Both the position numbers and the translations under genes were made by a program. The notes below the pieces were generated by a model. That model saw nothing but the letters and a program-made list of their open reading frames with translations, did no database searches and was not told the DNA's origin. This document shows positions 37,527 to 46,589 of a stretch of 64,000 nucleotides of DNA, piece after piece (position 1 is the first letter of the stretch; every line of letters starts with the position of its first letter). Source of the DNA: Pseudomonas fluorescens (lineage in GTDB: Bacteria; Pseudomonadota; Gammaproteobacteria; Pseudomonadales; Pseudomonadaceae); assembly GCF_902498195.1 (NCBI RefSeq), contig NZ_CABVIY010000003.1, positions 620,001 through 684,000 of the forward strand, written 5' to 3'.

Positions 37527-37541
37527 TCCGTGCGGACGATG
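37523..37541 (+). promoter_or_regulatory. Regulon motif, site 6 (drives DUF1329 gene)
   Basis: The site reads TTAGTCCGTGCGGACGATG with the perfect dyad GTCC-N4-GGAC. Its TAG is the stop codon of the LuxR gene. It lies 64 bp before the DUF1329 start. Confidence 0.7.
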
Positions 37542-37604
37542 CTGCCGGGTTCCTGGCCTGTCGATACTGGGCACCGTCGTCGAACGTTAATAAGGAGAAT
37601 AAAA

Positions 37605-38981
37605 ATGAACGGCAGTAATCAGTCCCCTGGCTGGGCCATGGCGTTGTTGTTGGGATGCTGTGCCATCGGCACGGTGAATGCCGCGCCGGAGGACATCGAG
37701 CGGCTGGGCAAGGATTTGACGTGCCTGGGCGCGGAAAAGGCCGGCAATGCCGACGGCAGCATTCCTCCGTTCAGCGGCAAGTGGCTGGGCGTGCCGCCCC
37801 ACGTCGATTTCAAGGGCACCGGCAACCACCCGGTGGACCCGTACCCGGACGACAAGCCGCTGTTCGTGATTACCGCGCAGAACATGGGCCAATACAGTGA
37901 CTACCTGTCCGACGGGCAAAAAGCCCTGTTCAAGCTGTACCCGGCCACCTACAAAATGCCGGTTTACCCGACGCGCCGGGACTTCCGCTTCAACGACGCG
38001 GTCTGCCAGGCCACCAAAGAGAACGCCAGCGTGGCGCGTTTGGTGGATGACGGCGAAGGGGTGGTGGGCAAGACCGGTGGCACGCCGTTCCCGGTGCCGC
38101 GCACTGGCCTGGAGCTGTTGAAAAACGCCTCGACCTTCACCTTGCGGGCCTGGACCGAGGAGTACACCTCCGACAACGCCTACGTGCTTAAGGACGGCAA
38201 CATCAACTGGGGTCGCGTGCATTCGCGCAACCTGGCGCCGTCGCTGGAGCCGGGCAAGATTGGCGAAACCACCGGCAACTCCGCGTTCTACCTCAACGAA
38301 ACCCTGCTGCCGCAACGGGACAAGGGCGAGATCAACACCGGCACCGAGTTCTGGAACGACAAGACCGAGCCGCGCCAGGCCTGGCGCTACGATCCCGGCA
38401 CCCGGCGTGTGCGTCAGTCGCCGGGGTATGGCTTCGACATGTCGTTCCCGGGCAGCGGCGGCTCCATCACCGTCGACGAGGTGCGCCTGTTCAACGGATC
38501 AGGGCAACGTTACGACTGGAAGATCGTTGGCAAGCGCGAGATGTTCATCCCTTACGACACCTATCGTTTGCATGCCGCCAACCTCAAGTACGCCGACCTG
38601 CTGACCCCTGGCCACATCAACCCGGATGCCATGCGTTTTGAACGCCACCGGGTCTGGGAGCTGGAAGGCACGCTCAAGCCGGGCTTCCGCCATCTGTATG
38701 GCAAACGCAAGTTGTACATCGATGAAGACACCTGGTTCCCGATGCTGGCCGACAACTACGACAACCGTGGCGAGCTGTGGCGCACCTCGATGGTCAACTA
38801 CTTCTACGCCTACGAAAGCCAGCGACCGCAAGCGGGCGTGGGCCTGTACTACGACCTCAATGCCGGCAGCTACCTGGCGTTCAACCTGATCAACGAGCAG
38901 CGCAACGGCTACCTGTTGAACAAACCCGGCTTCAGTCCCCGCGACTTCGGCCCGGAAGCCGCTCGCCGATTCGGCCAATAA
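37605..38981 (+). CDS. DUF1329 family envelope protein
   Basis: This 458-aa protein has an N-terminal signal peptide (AMALLLGCCAIGTVNAAPEDI) and the DUF1329 pattern (WEYDPGTRRVR-like WRYDPGTRRVRQSPGYGFD, RHLYGKRKLYIDEDTW). DUF1329 proteins are LolB-like beta-rich envelope proteins. They occur with DUF1302 proteins in clusters for steroids and other hydrophobic compounds and are thought to help uptake or outer-membrane handling. No DUF1302 gene is present here. The start at 37605 has AAGGAGAA upstream. Confidence 0.82.
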   Translation: MNGSNQSPGWAMALLLGCCAIGTVNAAPEDIERLGKDLTCLGAEKAGNADGSIPPFSGKWLGVPPHVDFKGTGNHPVDPYPDDKPLFVITAQNMGQYSDYLSDGQKALFKLYPATYKMPVYPTRRDFRFNDAVCQATKENASVARLVDDGEGVVGKTGGTPFPVPRTGLELLKNASTFTLRAWTEEYTSDNAYVLKDGNINWGRVHSRNLAPSLEPGKIGETTGNSAFYLNETLLPQRDKGEINTGTEFWNDKTEPRQAWRYDPGTRRVRQSPGYGFDMSFPGSGGSITVDEVRLFNGSGQRYDWKIVGKREMFIPYDTYRLHAANLKYADLLTPGHINPDAMRFERHRVWELEGTLKPGFRHLYGKRKLYIDEDTWFPMLADNYDNRGELWRTSMVNYFYAYESQRPQAGVGLYYDLNAGSYLAFNLINEQRNGYLLNKPGFSPRDFGPEAARRFGQ

Positions 38982-38991
38982 CCGTGGAGCA

Positions 38992-39017
38992 GGGTGCCCA
39001 ACGTGAGGCGGGCACCC
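38992..39017 (+). terminator. Terminator-like hairpin after DUF1329 gene
   Basis: GGGTGCCC pairs with GGGCACCC across a 10-base loop, followed by TTT. It separates the DUF1329 transcript from regulon motif site 7. Confidence 0.6.
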
Positions 39018-39040
39018 TTTGAGAGTGGATCGCGTTTGAT

Positions 39041-39059
39041 CTAGTCCAACTGAAGGATG
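39041..39059 (+). promoter_or_regulatory. Regulon motif, site 7 (drives kshA)
   Basis: The site reads CTAGTCCAACTGAAGGATG. CTAGTCC and GATG are kept while the right half of the dyad is changed. It lies 101 bp before the kshA start. Confidence 0.6.
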
Positions 39060-39159
39060 CTCTCCCGGCAAGCCTGCTCAATGATGCTCGCCATGGGATC
39101 ACCCTGTATTTCTTGGGGGCATAGCCCGCCCCGAAGTCTGCAATCGAGGAACAATAACA

Positions 39160-40200
39160 ATGACGAAACTCGCTGAAATCAACATCGAGAACGCCCAGCG
39201 TACCCACCGTTACGCGCGCGGCTGGCACTGTCTGGGCAACGCCGCTGACTACCGTGACGGCAAGCCCCACACCCTGGAAATCTTCGGCACCCGCCTGGTG
39301 GCCTTTGCCGACAGCCAGGGCACCATCAGCATTCTGGATGCGTATTGCCCGCACATGGGCGCCGACCTGTCCCAGGGCACCGTCGAGAACGACAGGCTGG
39401 TGTGCCCGTTTCACCACTGGAAATACGACACCGGTGGCAAATGCGTGGAAATCCCTTACTGCAAGCGCATTCCGCCCAAGGCCAAGACCCGCAGCTGGTT
39501 GACCTGCGAGGAAAACAACCTGCTGTTCGTCTGGAACAACCCAGAAGGCCGCCCGCCGAAAGAAGGCGTAGTCATCCCGCACTTGCCCGAGATGGACGAT
39601 CCGGACTGGATTCACGACTGGAACATCGACACCATGCTGATCGAAACCAACCCGCGGGAGTTGGTCGATAACCTGGTCGATGCCCAGCACTTCGGACCGG
39701 TGCACGGTACGCCAACCAAATACTTTGCCAACGTCTTCGAAGGGCACATTGGCCACCAGATTTTCCATGGCGACTCCGAGCGCCTGGGCGGCGACCTGAT
39801 CGCCCCCTCGGCCTACTACGGCCCGGCGACCCACTTCACCCAGATCAGCTCGATGTTCGGCGATGTGCGCATCCACGCCATCCTGCTCAACAGCCATGTA
39901 CCGGTCACCCCCAACAGCTTCGACCTGCGCTTTGGTTGCATGGTCAAGCGAGTGCCCGGCTGGACTGAAGAGCAGAACGCCGAAGTGGCCAGGGCGTATG
40001 TCCAGGGCAACCGCGACTCGTTCTACCAGGACGTGGTGATCTGGAAACACAAAATCCGCATCGACAAGCCGGTACTGGCCGAAACCGATGGCCCGGTCTA
40101 CCAGCTGCGCGAATGGTATGAGCAGTTCTTCACCGATGAGGACGACGTGCCCGCGTTCATGGCGCAACGTCGCGAGTTCATCACGGTCGACGAACGCTGA
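39160..40200 (+). CDS. kshA: Rieske oxygenase, 3-ketosteroid 9alpha-hydroxylase-like (KshA)
   Basis: This 346-aa protein has an N-terminal Rieske domain with C63-x-H65 and C82-x2-H85, and a mononuclear Fe site with D174-x2-H177-x4-H182 (DAQHFGPVH). The Rieske half strongly resembles KshA (CPHMGADLSQGTVENDRLVC, VEIPYCKRIPPKAKTRSW, NNLLFVWNNPEGRPP). KshA hydroxylates C9 of 3-ketosteroids, which opens ring B together with KstD. A reductase (KshB) is needed but not present in the window. It is a single gene transcribed from its own motif-bearing promoter and is the last catabolic gene before the terminus region. Confidence 0.82.
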   Translation: MTKLAEINIENAQRTHRYARGWHCLGNAADYRDGKPHTLEIFGTRLVAFADSQGTISILDAYCPHMGADLSQGTVENDRLVCPFHHWKYDTGGKCVEIPYCKRIPPKAKTRSWLTCEENNLLFVWNNPEGRPPKEGVVIPHLPEMDDPDWIHDWNIDTMLIETNPRELVDNLVDAQHFGPVHGTPTKYFANVFEGHIGHQIFHGDSERLGGDLIAPSAYYGPATHFTQISSMFGDVRIHAILLNSHVPVTPNSFDLRFGCMVKRVPGWTEEQNAEVARAYVQGNRDSFYQDVVIWKHKIRIDKPVLAETDGPVYQLREWYEQFFTDEDDVPAFMAQRREFITVDER

Positions 40201-40211
40201 TCAAGGAGGAG

Positions 40212-40233
40212 GGCGCCTTCACGCGAAGGCGCC
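40212..40233 (+). terminator. Hairpin after kshA
   Basis: GGCGCCTTC-ACGC-GAAGGCGCC forms a perfect 9-bp stem 12 bp after the kshA stop. There is no clear T-tract, so it may be a weak or Rho-assisted terminator. Confidence 0.6.
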
Positions 40234-40308
40234 GATTGCAAGGGCACTGCCGCCCTTGATGCAGTGGCAGTGACCCGTTCCGAATGGCAGGTCATGAGAG
40301 CACAGACA

Positions 40309-40482
40309 ATGAAAATAAAAAGTCTTCTTGCCTACTACGTTCCTTTGCTGATGCTGCTGCTGATGGTGTTGACCGTGCAGGTTTCGGTGATACCGGAATC
40401 GGCCAGCGTCAAAGCCTGCAAGCGTTATGCAAGCTGTGTCGCCATGAGTTCGAGCGTGCCGAACTGGCTTAATTTCCGTTAG
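40309..40482 (+). CDS. Small membrane protein, unknown
   Basis: This possible 57-aa protein (MKIKSLLAYYVPLLMLLLMV...) has one strong membrane segment (residues 7-25) and a basic, cysteine-containing tail. No family is recognised and no good ribosome site precedes the start. It may be a real small protein or chance coding. Confidence 0.35.
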   Translation: MKIKSLLAYYVPLLMLLLMVLTVQVSVIPESASVKACKRYASCVAMSSSVPNWLNFR

Positions 40483-41238
40483 CGGCGTTGTGCAGCGAAA
40501 GGATGAATCGGGATTCATCCTTCGGCCTGCCAGCGCAACCGTGGCTCATCTCGCACTTCATTTATGAAGAGAGCAGTCGCGGCTTTCAATACGCCCAGTA
40601 TTAGCTCAACTAAAGAGGCATTTAGTGTAGTTATATCAAAGCGTTACCAAAATAGAGTAACAAAGAGGCCAGGGCTCGAAAATATCAAGCAATAGCCTTG
40701 CTTCGCCGGACTACTGGTGGCGCTTGACTTGTCAGCGGCCCGTATCCGGGGTTCATGCTCCAAATCGATGTGTCATTGCGCCAATCCCCAGGCATAGCCT
40801 GGCAAGCCGCTTGGTTTCGATTTTTTGCCTGATATCAGGCGTCATTCATCCAGGTGGATGACAGTCGCCTCAAGGACCCAGGCAACCCCGATTGCAGCTC
40901 AGGTGTTGGCTGACTCGACCTGTTGAAATTGCATCATGCCGTTTCTGCCGAAATCCTCGGTAACTTCACACTGGACAACCAGAAGGTTTGCGTTGAGAGA
41001 TACAGCAGCCCGTGCAGCAGCCGGTATTCACACGGATTGTTTTATCGTTATCACCCGATGATGATCAGGACACTGCGGCAGGCGTAGGCTGATGTGATCA
41101 GCTGTCGCAAGGAACGCGAATTGAAAGGCTTGAGCATTGTGAATGGCAGCCCAGGAAAGCAAATCGGACCCAGGGACTCAAAAGAGGCTGTACCAGCTTC
41201 AAATCTGGCTGAGAGAGTCCCTAATGATGTAATACGGT
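40483..41238. other. Gene-free stretch leading to dif
   Basis: No supported gene is seen. Several dyads occur toward the right: GCTGAT-GTG-ATCAGC (41088-41102), an 8-bp pair AGGGACTC/GAGTCCCT (41172-41179 and 41215-41222), and the palindrome GTAATAC-G-GTATTAC (41229-41243), which overlaps the outer bases of dif. Base composition drops from the GC-rich catabolic block to mixed sequence here. Confidence 0.6.
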
Positions 41239-41266
41239 ATTACGCATAATGTATATTATGTTAAAT
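41239..41266 (+). other. dif: Chromosomal dif site (XerC/XerD recombination site)
   Basis: The 28 bases match the gammaproteobacterial dif consensus RNTKCGCATAATGTATA... at 27 of 28 positions; the only difference is A for K at position 4. The central hexamer is TGTATA, the XerC-side arm is ATTACGCATAA and the XerD-side arm is TTATGTTAAAT (identical to E. coli dif). XerCD resolve chromosome dimers at this site under FtsK control, so this point marks the terminus. A dif-mimic carried by an integrated element is an alternative, because an accessory island begins immediately to the right. Confidence 0.88.
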
Positions 41267-41506
41267 GATGTATCAGGACGGATCTCCTGCCGACCAGATG
41301 TCCATTTCCACTAACCCCCGGTTGCATTTCCACAAAACCCCGTTTCCAAAATAATCAGGCTCTTGCCGTCGCATCCTCACGCCCTCCCATAGATAGCTCT
41401 GTCACGAAACTCCGATTCCGTTTCTCGCGCTCCGAAAACTGGCTAGTGCGATGTACGTCTGCTAAACGTAGAGTCACCACTACGATTTTAGCTCGCGAGT
41501 TTATCA

Positions 41507-42844
41507 ATGACGCGGCCGTTCATCCCGTTTCCGATCTTTCATCCATACAGTCACTGGCGACCTAATCGCGAAACCAGTTTCCCCGGCAATCTCCAAGTCT
41601 CAGCTCGCTTGAGCGAAGTCAGCCCGCTGAGTCAGCCCTTCCTTAGTACTTGGTACGTCGACCGGTTCATCAATTGGAGCGCTCACAATTGGAGCCCGCT
41701 GAATCCCCATCGGAAGTACAACATCTGCATCCATGGTCTGGAAAAGATGCTCAACTGGAGCTTCGCGAACGATCTCTGTTTACTCGATTGGACTCGTACT
41801 GACTTCGAGAACTATTCGGACTTTATCCGAAGCCCACCTAGCGACTGGGTCTCTCTTGGGAAACAAGCCCGATTCCAGGGAAACCCGGCCATGGACTTCC
41901 GAGATTGGCCGATCAACCCGAACTGGAGGCTCTTCCAAAGCGACCGTGCCGCTGATGTCTCCAACGAAATCGACGAGAGCGTGTGGAAACGCGAGATTCG
42001 ATGCGTCACGCAATTCATGGATTTTTACCTCAAGGACGTGTCCGCTAATCGGGAAAATATTGCTTCGGAAAAGCTCGAGTCCATAGTTTTCAAGGTATCA
42101 GTCTCCCGAGGCAGCATCTCGGACGAAGTTATGGAATGGATTCTCGCGATACTTCCAGATCTTCCCCTAAGCATCCATCACTCCCAACTGATTGCGATGT
42201 ACCTGACGATAGCGAGGTACTCAGTCCGCCACATGTGGCAAGTGCTGGGTGATGCTTCAAGTCCTGGATGTGTCGACCAGTTCAGCCGAAATACTCAAGG
42301 CATCTGGTTGGAAACGCACCCCAAGAACGGCACTTCAATCCCGTTGCCGCCGGAGTTTGGCTGGGTATTCGAGCGGTACCTTTCTTACCTAAATATAGAT
42401 GCCACGCAGCCATTGCCTGCTTTAAGCCTGTTTCCCAAGGAAAATACGACCGGCGCCTACAATCTCAGGGCCCTCTGGCGCATGACTTGCGCGATCAGGG
42501 AGAAACTTGCGGACATGGCGCTAGCCTCAGAAAATTCTACTATCTCCCATGCGTCTGAAAACATCCGGCGATTGACCGCAGCCATGGTGTCGAGCCGCTC
42601 GATAAGTGAGGCCTAGGCCTATTTTGAGTACAAGCACCCTCACCCATTCCTTAGCTTATGGTTATGTCAGCGCTACCTTGCTTGGATTGCCTACAGCTGG
42701 CTTCCAGAGCAAGCCAATTTGGAGGCGCACTTCTCTCTCATCTCCCAAACCAGCGAGATTTTGGAAGACATCGCTGACGAAGATGGGTGGGCTCGCATCA
42801 GTGCGCAGGGAAGGAACATCACGAAGCTCAGATCGGATTTTTGA
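41507..42844 (+). pseudogene. Tyrosine-recombinase-like protein interrupted by an in-frame TAG
   Basis: A 369-aa frame from 41507 ends at TAG (42614-42616). The same frame continues for 75 more codons with protein-like sequence (AYFEYKHPHPFLSLWLCQRY to ITKLRSDF) up to TGA at 42842-42844. The N-terminal half looks like the core-binding part of an integrase (LLDWTRTDFENYSDFIRSPP), and IPLPPEFGWVFERYLSYL with ALSLFP resembles the start of a catalytic domain. The R-H-x-x-R-Y set cannot be found. It is probably an inactivated integrase-like gene of the island. Readthrough at TAG is unlikely but not excluded. Confidence 0.5.
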
Positions 42845-43018
42845 TCCTCGTGCACACGGATACAAAGAACTTAGTGTGTTGTTCAAATGGCAGTCGCAGG
42901 CATTCGAAATCCAGGCTCGAAATGCGGCAGGTGGAACGCCATAGGCATGTGAGCAAGCAGAGCTAGAACGGGCTAAAGAGAGTTTTTGAGCTCTCTTGCA
43001 ACGGCGAATGGGGTCGGA

Positions 43019-43976
43019 CTATGCACAGGCGATATTCTGGTCATACAAAAATTGTCGTGGGCTGCGGAGTTGATGCCTCTCAGGAGTTTCGTTGTGTGCA
43101 GTGATTGCACGCTCTAACTCCAGTTCGAAAGTCCCAGAATTTATTAGGTGAGAATCATCGCAGCCGTTTCCGGGCTGGTGAGACCTTAACGCGACTGAAA
43201 GATTCGGAACTAGAGCTTCAATGCGGCTATTGTAACGTGGCAGCGTGTAAGCTAAGTTCATTCGAAATTTCATCGCCGCATGCTTTATCCTGGCGTTTCC
43301 ACGGTCATGTCCATTAACCAGTACGCAGTCAATCGAGTAATTTACAGAAGTGTCGGAGCGCTCAGGAGAAGCATCATATTATTCAAGTCGATTGCCCGCT
43401 GGGAGAAGTTTCACGCGCTCAGCCCTACCGCTTGGAATACTGAGCACGTGAGCACCTTAAATACTAGCTATACTAATTCCGCGGGACGCGGTGGCCGCGC
43501 TGCCGCCACAGTTCACCTAACAAATGAGTTTTAGGCGAAGGTCTGGTATTTCCGCGATGGGACTGTGATAGTGTCAAAAAAACGTCTACCAGAATGCGCT
43601 CGATTTTGGCTCCTTGAACTACTGAATTATCCCAAACTAGATTTGGTTGCAAATCATACTTTTTCATTGCGTTAAGATAGCTGGCAGTATTGAGGTCGGG
43701 CGAGCTGTAAACGCTGAAGTAGCCTGAGCTGCCAGCAAAGTGGCGTGCCATTGCATTCCGAACATAGTTGATAGGCACCGCTTTCAGTTGACGAGTTTGA
43801 ATCTGAAAGTTTGTCGCGATCGGTGTAACCTGGATTGAGAAGGCAATAATGCTTTGAGTAAATTTATCGACGGCGATTGTGATAATCGGCTTGTATGGGA
43901 GCTGATTGAGCTTGTACGGGATTTCATTTAGATGCATGCCACCGTTTAGTGAAGTGGGATTTTTTTCCTCATTCAT
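43019..43976 (-). pseudogene. Remnant of a DDE (rve/Mu-type) transposase
   Basis: Two minus-strand pieces fit one broken transposase. The upstream piece (43473-43976, 167 aa) has VDKFTQSIIAFSIQVTP and PNLVWDNSVVQGAKIE, which look like the first and second catalytic Asp regions. The downstream piece (43019-43273, 84 aa) has LERAITAHNETPERHQL, like the third conserved region. Frames are broken between 43274 and 43472. No intact ends were recognised. Confidence 0.45.
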
Positions 43977-44807
43977 TTTTGAATCCCCTCTAGTATTCGA
44001 ATTAATTTTTTAATCCAGATTACTAGCCTAGGATTTTTTTTTGAAGAGTCAAGGTGCAGATCTTTACTTCATGAGCCTCGTAGAATTGCGAAAAAATTAA
44101 ATTACGCTACCAGAGCGCAACAGAGACTATTTCGCCCGCCCGTAGATTTTTTTCAATCGGCGCGCTGTCAATTTATATTAATTGTTTTTATGGAGATGGC
44201 TAGTAGAGTAAAATCAATAGGTTGGACGGTGAGGTGGTAATTGGTACTAGCTGTTTATTTTTAATCAATTGCCAATCTGGCAATACTTGTAATTATATTT
44301 TTTTGCTTTGAGATCTAAAGCAATATAAAAGTATTGTCAGAATTCACCGCCTGCTTGTGAGGATTTAATTGTTACAGATGTGATTCGTTATGGTATTTTA
44401 ATATATGTGATTCGTCTATGTCGTTCTAGTAAAGGATTGCATGGAGGGGCGATTGAACTTTGAAGTTCGGCTGTCGGCAAGACGGTTGAACTCGCTAAAG
44501 CCACGCATAATATTTAACAGTAAGCGTGAAATAATCGCCTAAATGAGCGCTAGAGATCTCAAAGAGATGCAGCGCAAGTAGTAAGTTAGGGCCTATTTGG
44601 AGAAGCGTTTCGGGCAAAAGGAGAGCTCTGCAGATATCAGTGATGAAGTCCACACAGAGCTCCAATTGCTTTCAGGTGAGGACAACGGAGTCTAAGAGAC
44701 TGCATGTTCAGGTTCAGTTGCCCGGACTCCTGTAGCGCAGAGACTGTTTCTTAAGAGCTGAGAGCCAATTGAGCTAGGCTTTTTGCGGCGTACTCCCGCT
44801 GCAGGCT
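43977..44807. other. AT-rich gene-free stretch
   Basis: This 830-bp stretch is markedly AT-rich for a Pseudomonas chromosome and holds no supported gene. One clear dyad is ATTGCCA-ATC-TGGCAAT (44268-44284). It lies between transposase debris and other gene remnants and looks like eroded mobile DNA. Confidence 0.6.
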
Positions 44808-44965
44808 TTACGGATTAGATTCATCATTTTTCTGGCTAACCATCGCCTGATTGCTCTCAATTGCCTTAGCCGCCGCTTGCCTTCCTTGCTTCGTTAGGTC
44901 AATGCCGATGACTTTGATGGCCTCCATATCAGGAAATCTGGGAGCAGTAGCCACCCAGCTACAGT
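44808..44965 (-). pseudogene. C-terminal fragment of a large NTPase-nuclease homologue
   Basis: About 50 codons on the minus strand (WVATAPRFPDMEAIKVIGID then LTKQGRQAAAKAIESNQAMV, stop at 44808-44810) are clearly homologous to the C-terminus of the 1447-aa protein at 54000 (HWLVIASRFPNVEDIKIIGI, LTKRGGVAAIKAIEANQAEA). Nothing further upstream on the minus strand matches, so only the tail survives. It is a trace of a second copy of that system 9 kb away. Confidence 0.8.
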
Positions 44966-45085
44966 CCGCTGATACATGGAGTCATAAGGCATATGTAGTT
45001 TCCGTTCCTTCTGATCGATGGTTGACTTCTTCTTTGAGACAGCTCAGCACTAACCTCGACAGAGCTGAAACCACGATACGAATCC

Positions 45086-45222
45086 ATGTCTATCAGCGCC
45101 ATTGTGAAGCGGTTGCAGGAAGCAAAGCACGTAGTTGTATTCACCGGCGCCGGCGTATAAGCAGAGAGTGGCATCCCTACCTTCCGAGATGCGCTAACGG
45201 GTCTCTGGGACTATCGGGTTAA
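45086..45222 (+). pseudogene. 5' fragment of a sirtuin (SIR2/CobB-like) with internal stop
   Basis: Translation from ATG 45086 gives MSISAIVKRLQEAKHVVVFT then GAGV, a TAA (45158-45160), then AESGIPTFRDALTGLWDYRV. This is the NAD-binding start of a sirtuin in which the expected Ser codon (TCA) has become TAA. Homology ends near 45222, so about 200 residues are lost. The gene is dead twice over. Confidence 0.85.
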
Positions 45223-45403
45223 CTGGCACACAATCTCATCACAGCCCTACCCTTCGAATAAAGCTCTCCAGAGCGCCGCTCCACCTGTAGTTGGAGATGT
45301 CCAGCAACCGCATGCTCCCTGAGCCGTTGGAGGGACTCCCGAAATCCGGATGCGCGTGGCTCATCTCGATGCATATCACTCTTGGTGCTGATCATCTGCT
45401 CGC

Positions 45404-46411
45404 TCACTCCGTGATGGATTTTTTTTCGTGTGAAAGTTGGTGCAGCTTTTGCCGCAGTTGGTCGACCTCATACTGAGACGTTTCCAGTAGCACCTGCGCA
45501 TTCTTAGCTCGTGTCTCGGCCTGGGTGGCGGATTCGCGTAGGGAGGCTGACTCTTCTCGGGAATGAGCAAGCTGATCGATAAGCTGCTCCTTGGCGCCCT
45601 CCTCTCTAGCTGACGCGATGGCCAAGGTATTAAGGTCTGCAGTAAGCCGCGAAATGGTGCCGTCTTGGGTGGCCATAACCTTGGTTTGCTGACGGGATTC
45701 ACTGAGCAGACGCTCATTGTCTCGATTCAAACGGCTGAGTTCGTCCTGCTTCACCGAAAGAGTCTGCTGCAACTGACGATGCTCAACCTGGATTTGTTGA
45801 AGCTGCCCTTCATGACGTCGCTGTTCTTGTTCACGCTGATCTTTCATGGCCGTGCGGTAGTGCTCGAGTGCATCGCGAGCATGCAGGTGCTTTTCTTCAA
45901 GTGAACGAATCTGCTCGTCTTTCTCGTGCACCCGCACTTCCAGGTCGGCGCAGTTCTGGCTCAAGCGGGCGTTGCGAGTGAGCTCAGATTGCAAGCTGCT
46001 TTGGCACGTACTCAATTCGCCTGCCTGGACATCGAGCGCTGCCTGAAGGTTGTCGTGCTGGCGCTGTAACTCCGCCAAGGCAGCTTGTGCCTGCGCGAGC
46101 TGTTCATTGACTGAAGCTCGGTGCTTATCGAGTTCAGCACGAGCTTCGGCGATTTCTTCTGCGCCCTCCTCCAGCAAACGCCCCAGCAACTGGCCAACCA
46201 GTCCACTGAGCTCATCACTCAAGCGTTCACGGCGTTCGTTTGGGCGAGGCTCCACTTTCTCGAGTTCGCCCAGATAGCGGGCAATGGTCGTCATCGATCC
46301 CGTATTTCCCAGCTCGACCCGCACCGCATTTATGCTCGGATTTACACCTCGAGCAATCAGCGCATCTCGTGCTATCTGGACGATTGCCCTGTTAATACCG
46401 CCGCGCGCCAT
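45404..46411 (-). CDS. tnpT: TnpT-like coiled-coil DNA-binding protein (KfrA_N domain)
   Basis: This 335-aa protein has an N-terminal KfrA-type helix-turn-helix (residues 1-60, IVQIARDALIARGVNPSINA) followed by about 260 residues of continuous coiled coil rich in Q, E, R and L. Size, layout and divergence from a tyrosine recombinase match TnpT of Tn4651. There TnpT assists TnpS in resolving cointegrates at the rst site between the two genes. A stand-alone KfrA-like regulator is the alternative. Confidence 0.78.
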   Translation of the reverse strand: MARGGINRAIVQIARDALIARGVNPSINAVRVELGNTGSMTTIARYLGELEKVEPRPNERRERLSDELSGLVGQLLGRLLEEGAEEIAEARAELDKHRASVNEQLAQAQAALAELQRQHDNLQAALDVQAGELSTCQSSLQSELTRNARLSQNCADLEVRVHEKDEQIRSLEEKHLHARDALEHYRTAMKDQREQEQRRHEGQLQQIQVEHRQLQQTLSVKQDELSRLNRDNERLLSESRQQTKVMATQDGTISRLTADLNTLAIASAREEGAKEQLIDQLAHSREESASLRESATQAETRAKNAQVLLETSQYEVDQLRQKLHQLSHEKKSITE

Positions 46412-46589
46412 GCCCTCTCCTACGATTTCGTAGTGTAAACGTAACGTGTAATTACATAATACACCTAGATAAAAAATCAGTCACGAAAATCGTATTTCTA
46501 TGATCAAATAATGGAGGCTTATCGCATCATATAGCTGATTTTCGCATTTCAATCGCTGGAAAATTTACGTTTCGCGTCGAAGGGGCTGT
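46412..46589. promoter_or_regulatory. Divergent tnpT/tnpS intergenic region, candidate rst resolution site
   Basis: This 178-bp region between the divergent genes holds GTGTA/TACAC (46446-46450 and 46460-46464) and CGAAAATC/GATTTTCG (46484-46491 and 46537-46544) as inverted pairs. Inside the second pair lie CTATGAT and ATCATATAG. Tn4651-type elements place the TnpS recombination core and the divergent promoters exactly here. Confidence 0.6.

Noticed and set aside
41281-41345. Repeated CATTTCCAC words upstream of the recombinase-like gene as an IS end
   Set aside because: Only two short words recur and no matching opposite end or transposase was found.
42606-42944. 112-codon plus-strand frame after the TAG
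   Set aside because: The continuation of the recombinase-like frame (AYFEYKHPHPFLSLWLCQRY) is more protein-like than this overlapping frame.
44268-44284. ATTGCCA-ATC-TGGCAAT dyad as a possible terminator or attachment site
   Set aside because: It is a short isolated 7-bp dyad in AT-rich DNA with no gene boundary or second copy to support a role.
44851-45222. 123-codon plus-strand frame
   Set aside because: Its first third is antisense to the NTPase tail fragment and its end is out of frame with the sirtuin fragment, which explain the sequence better.
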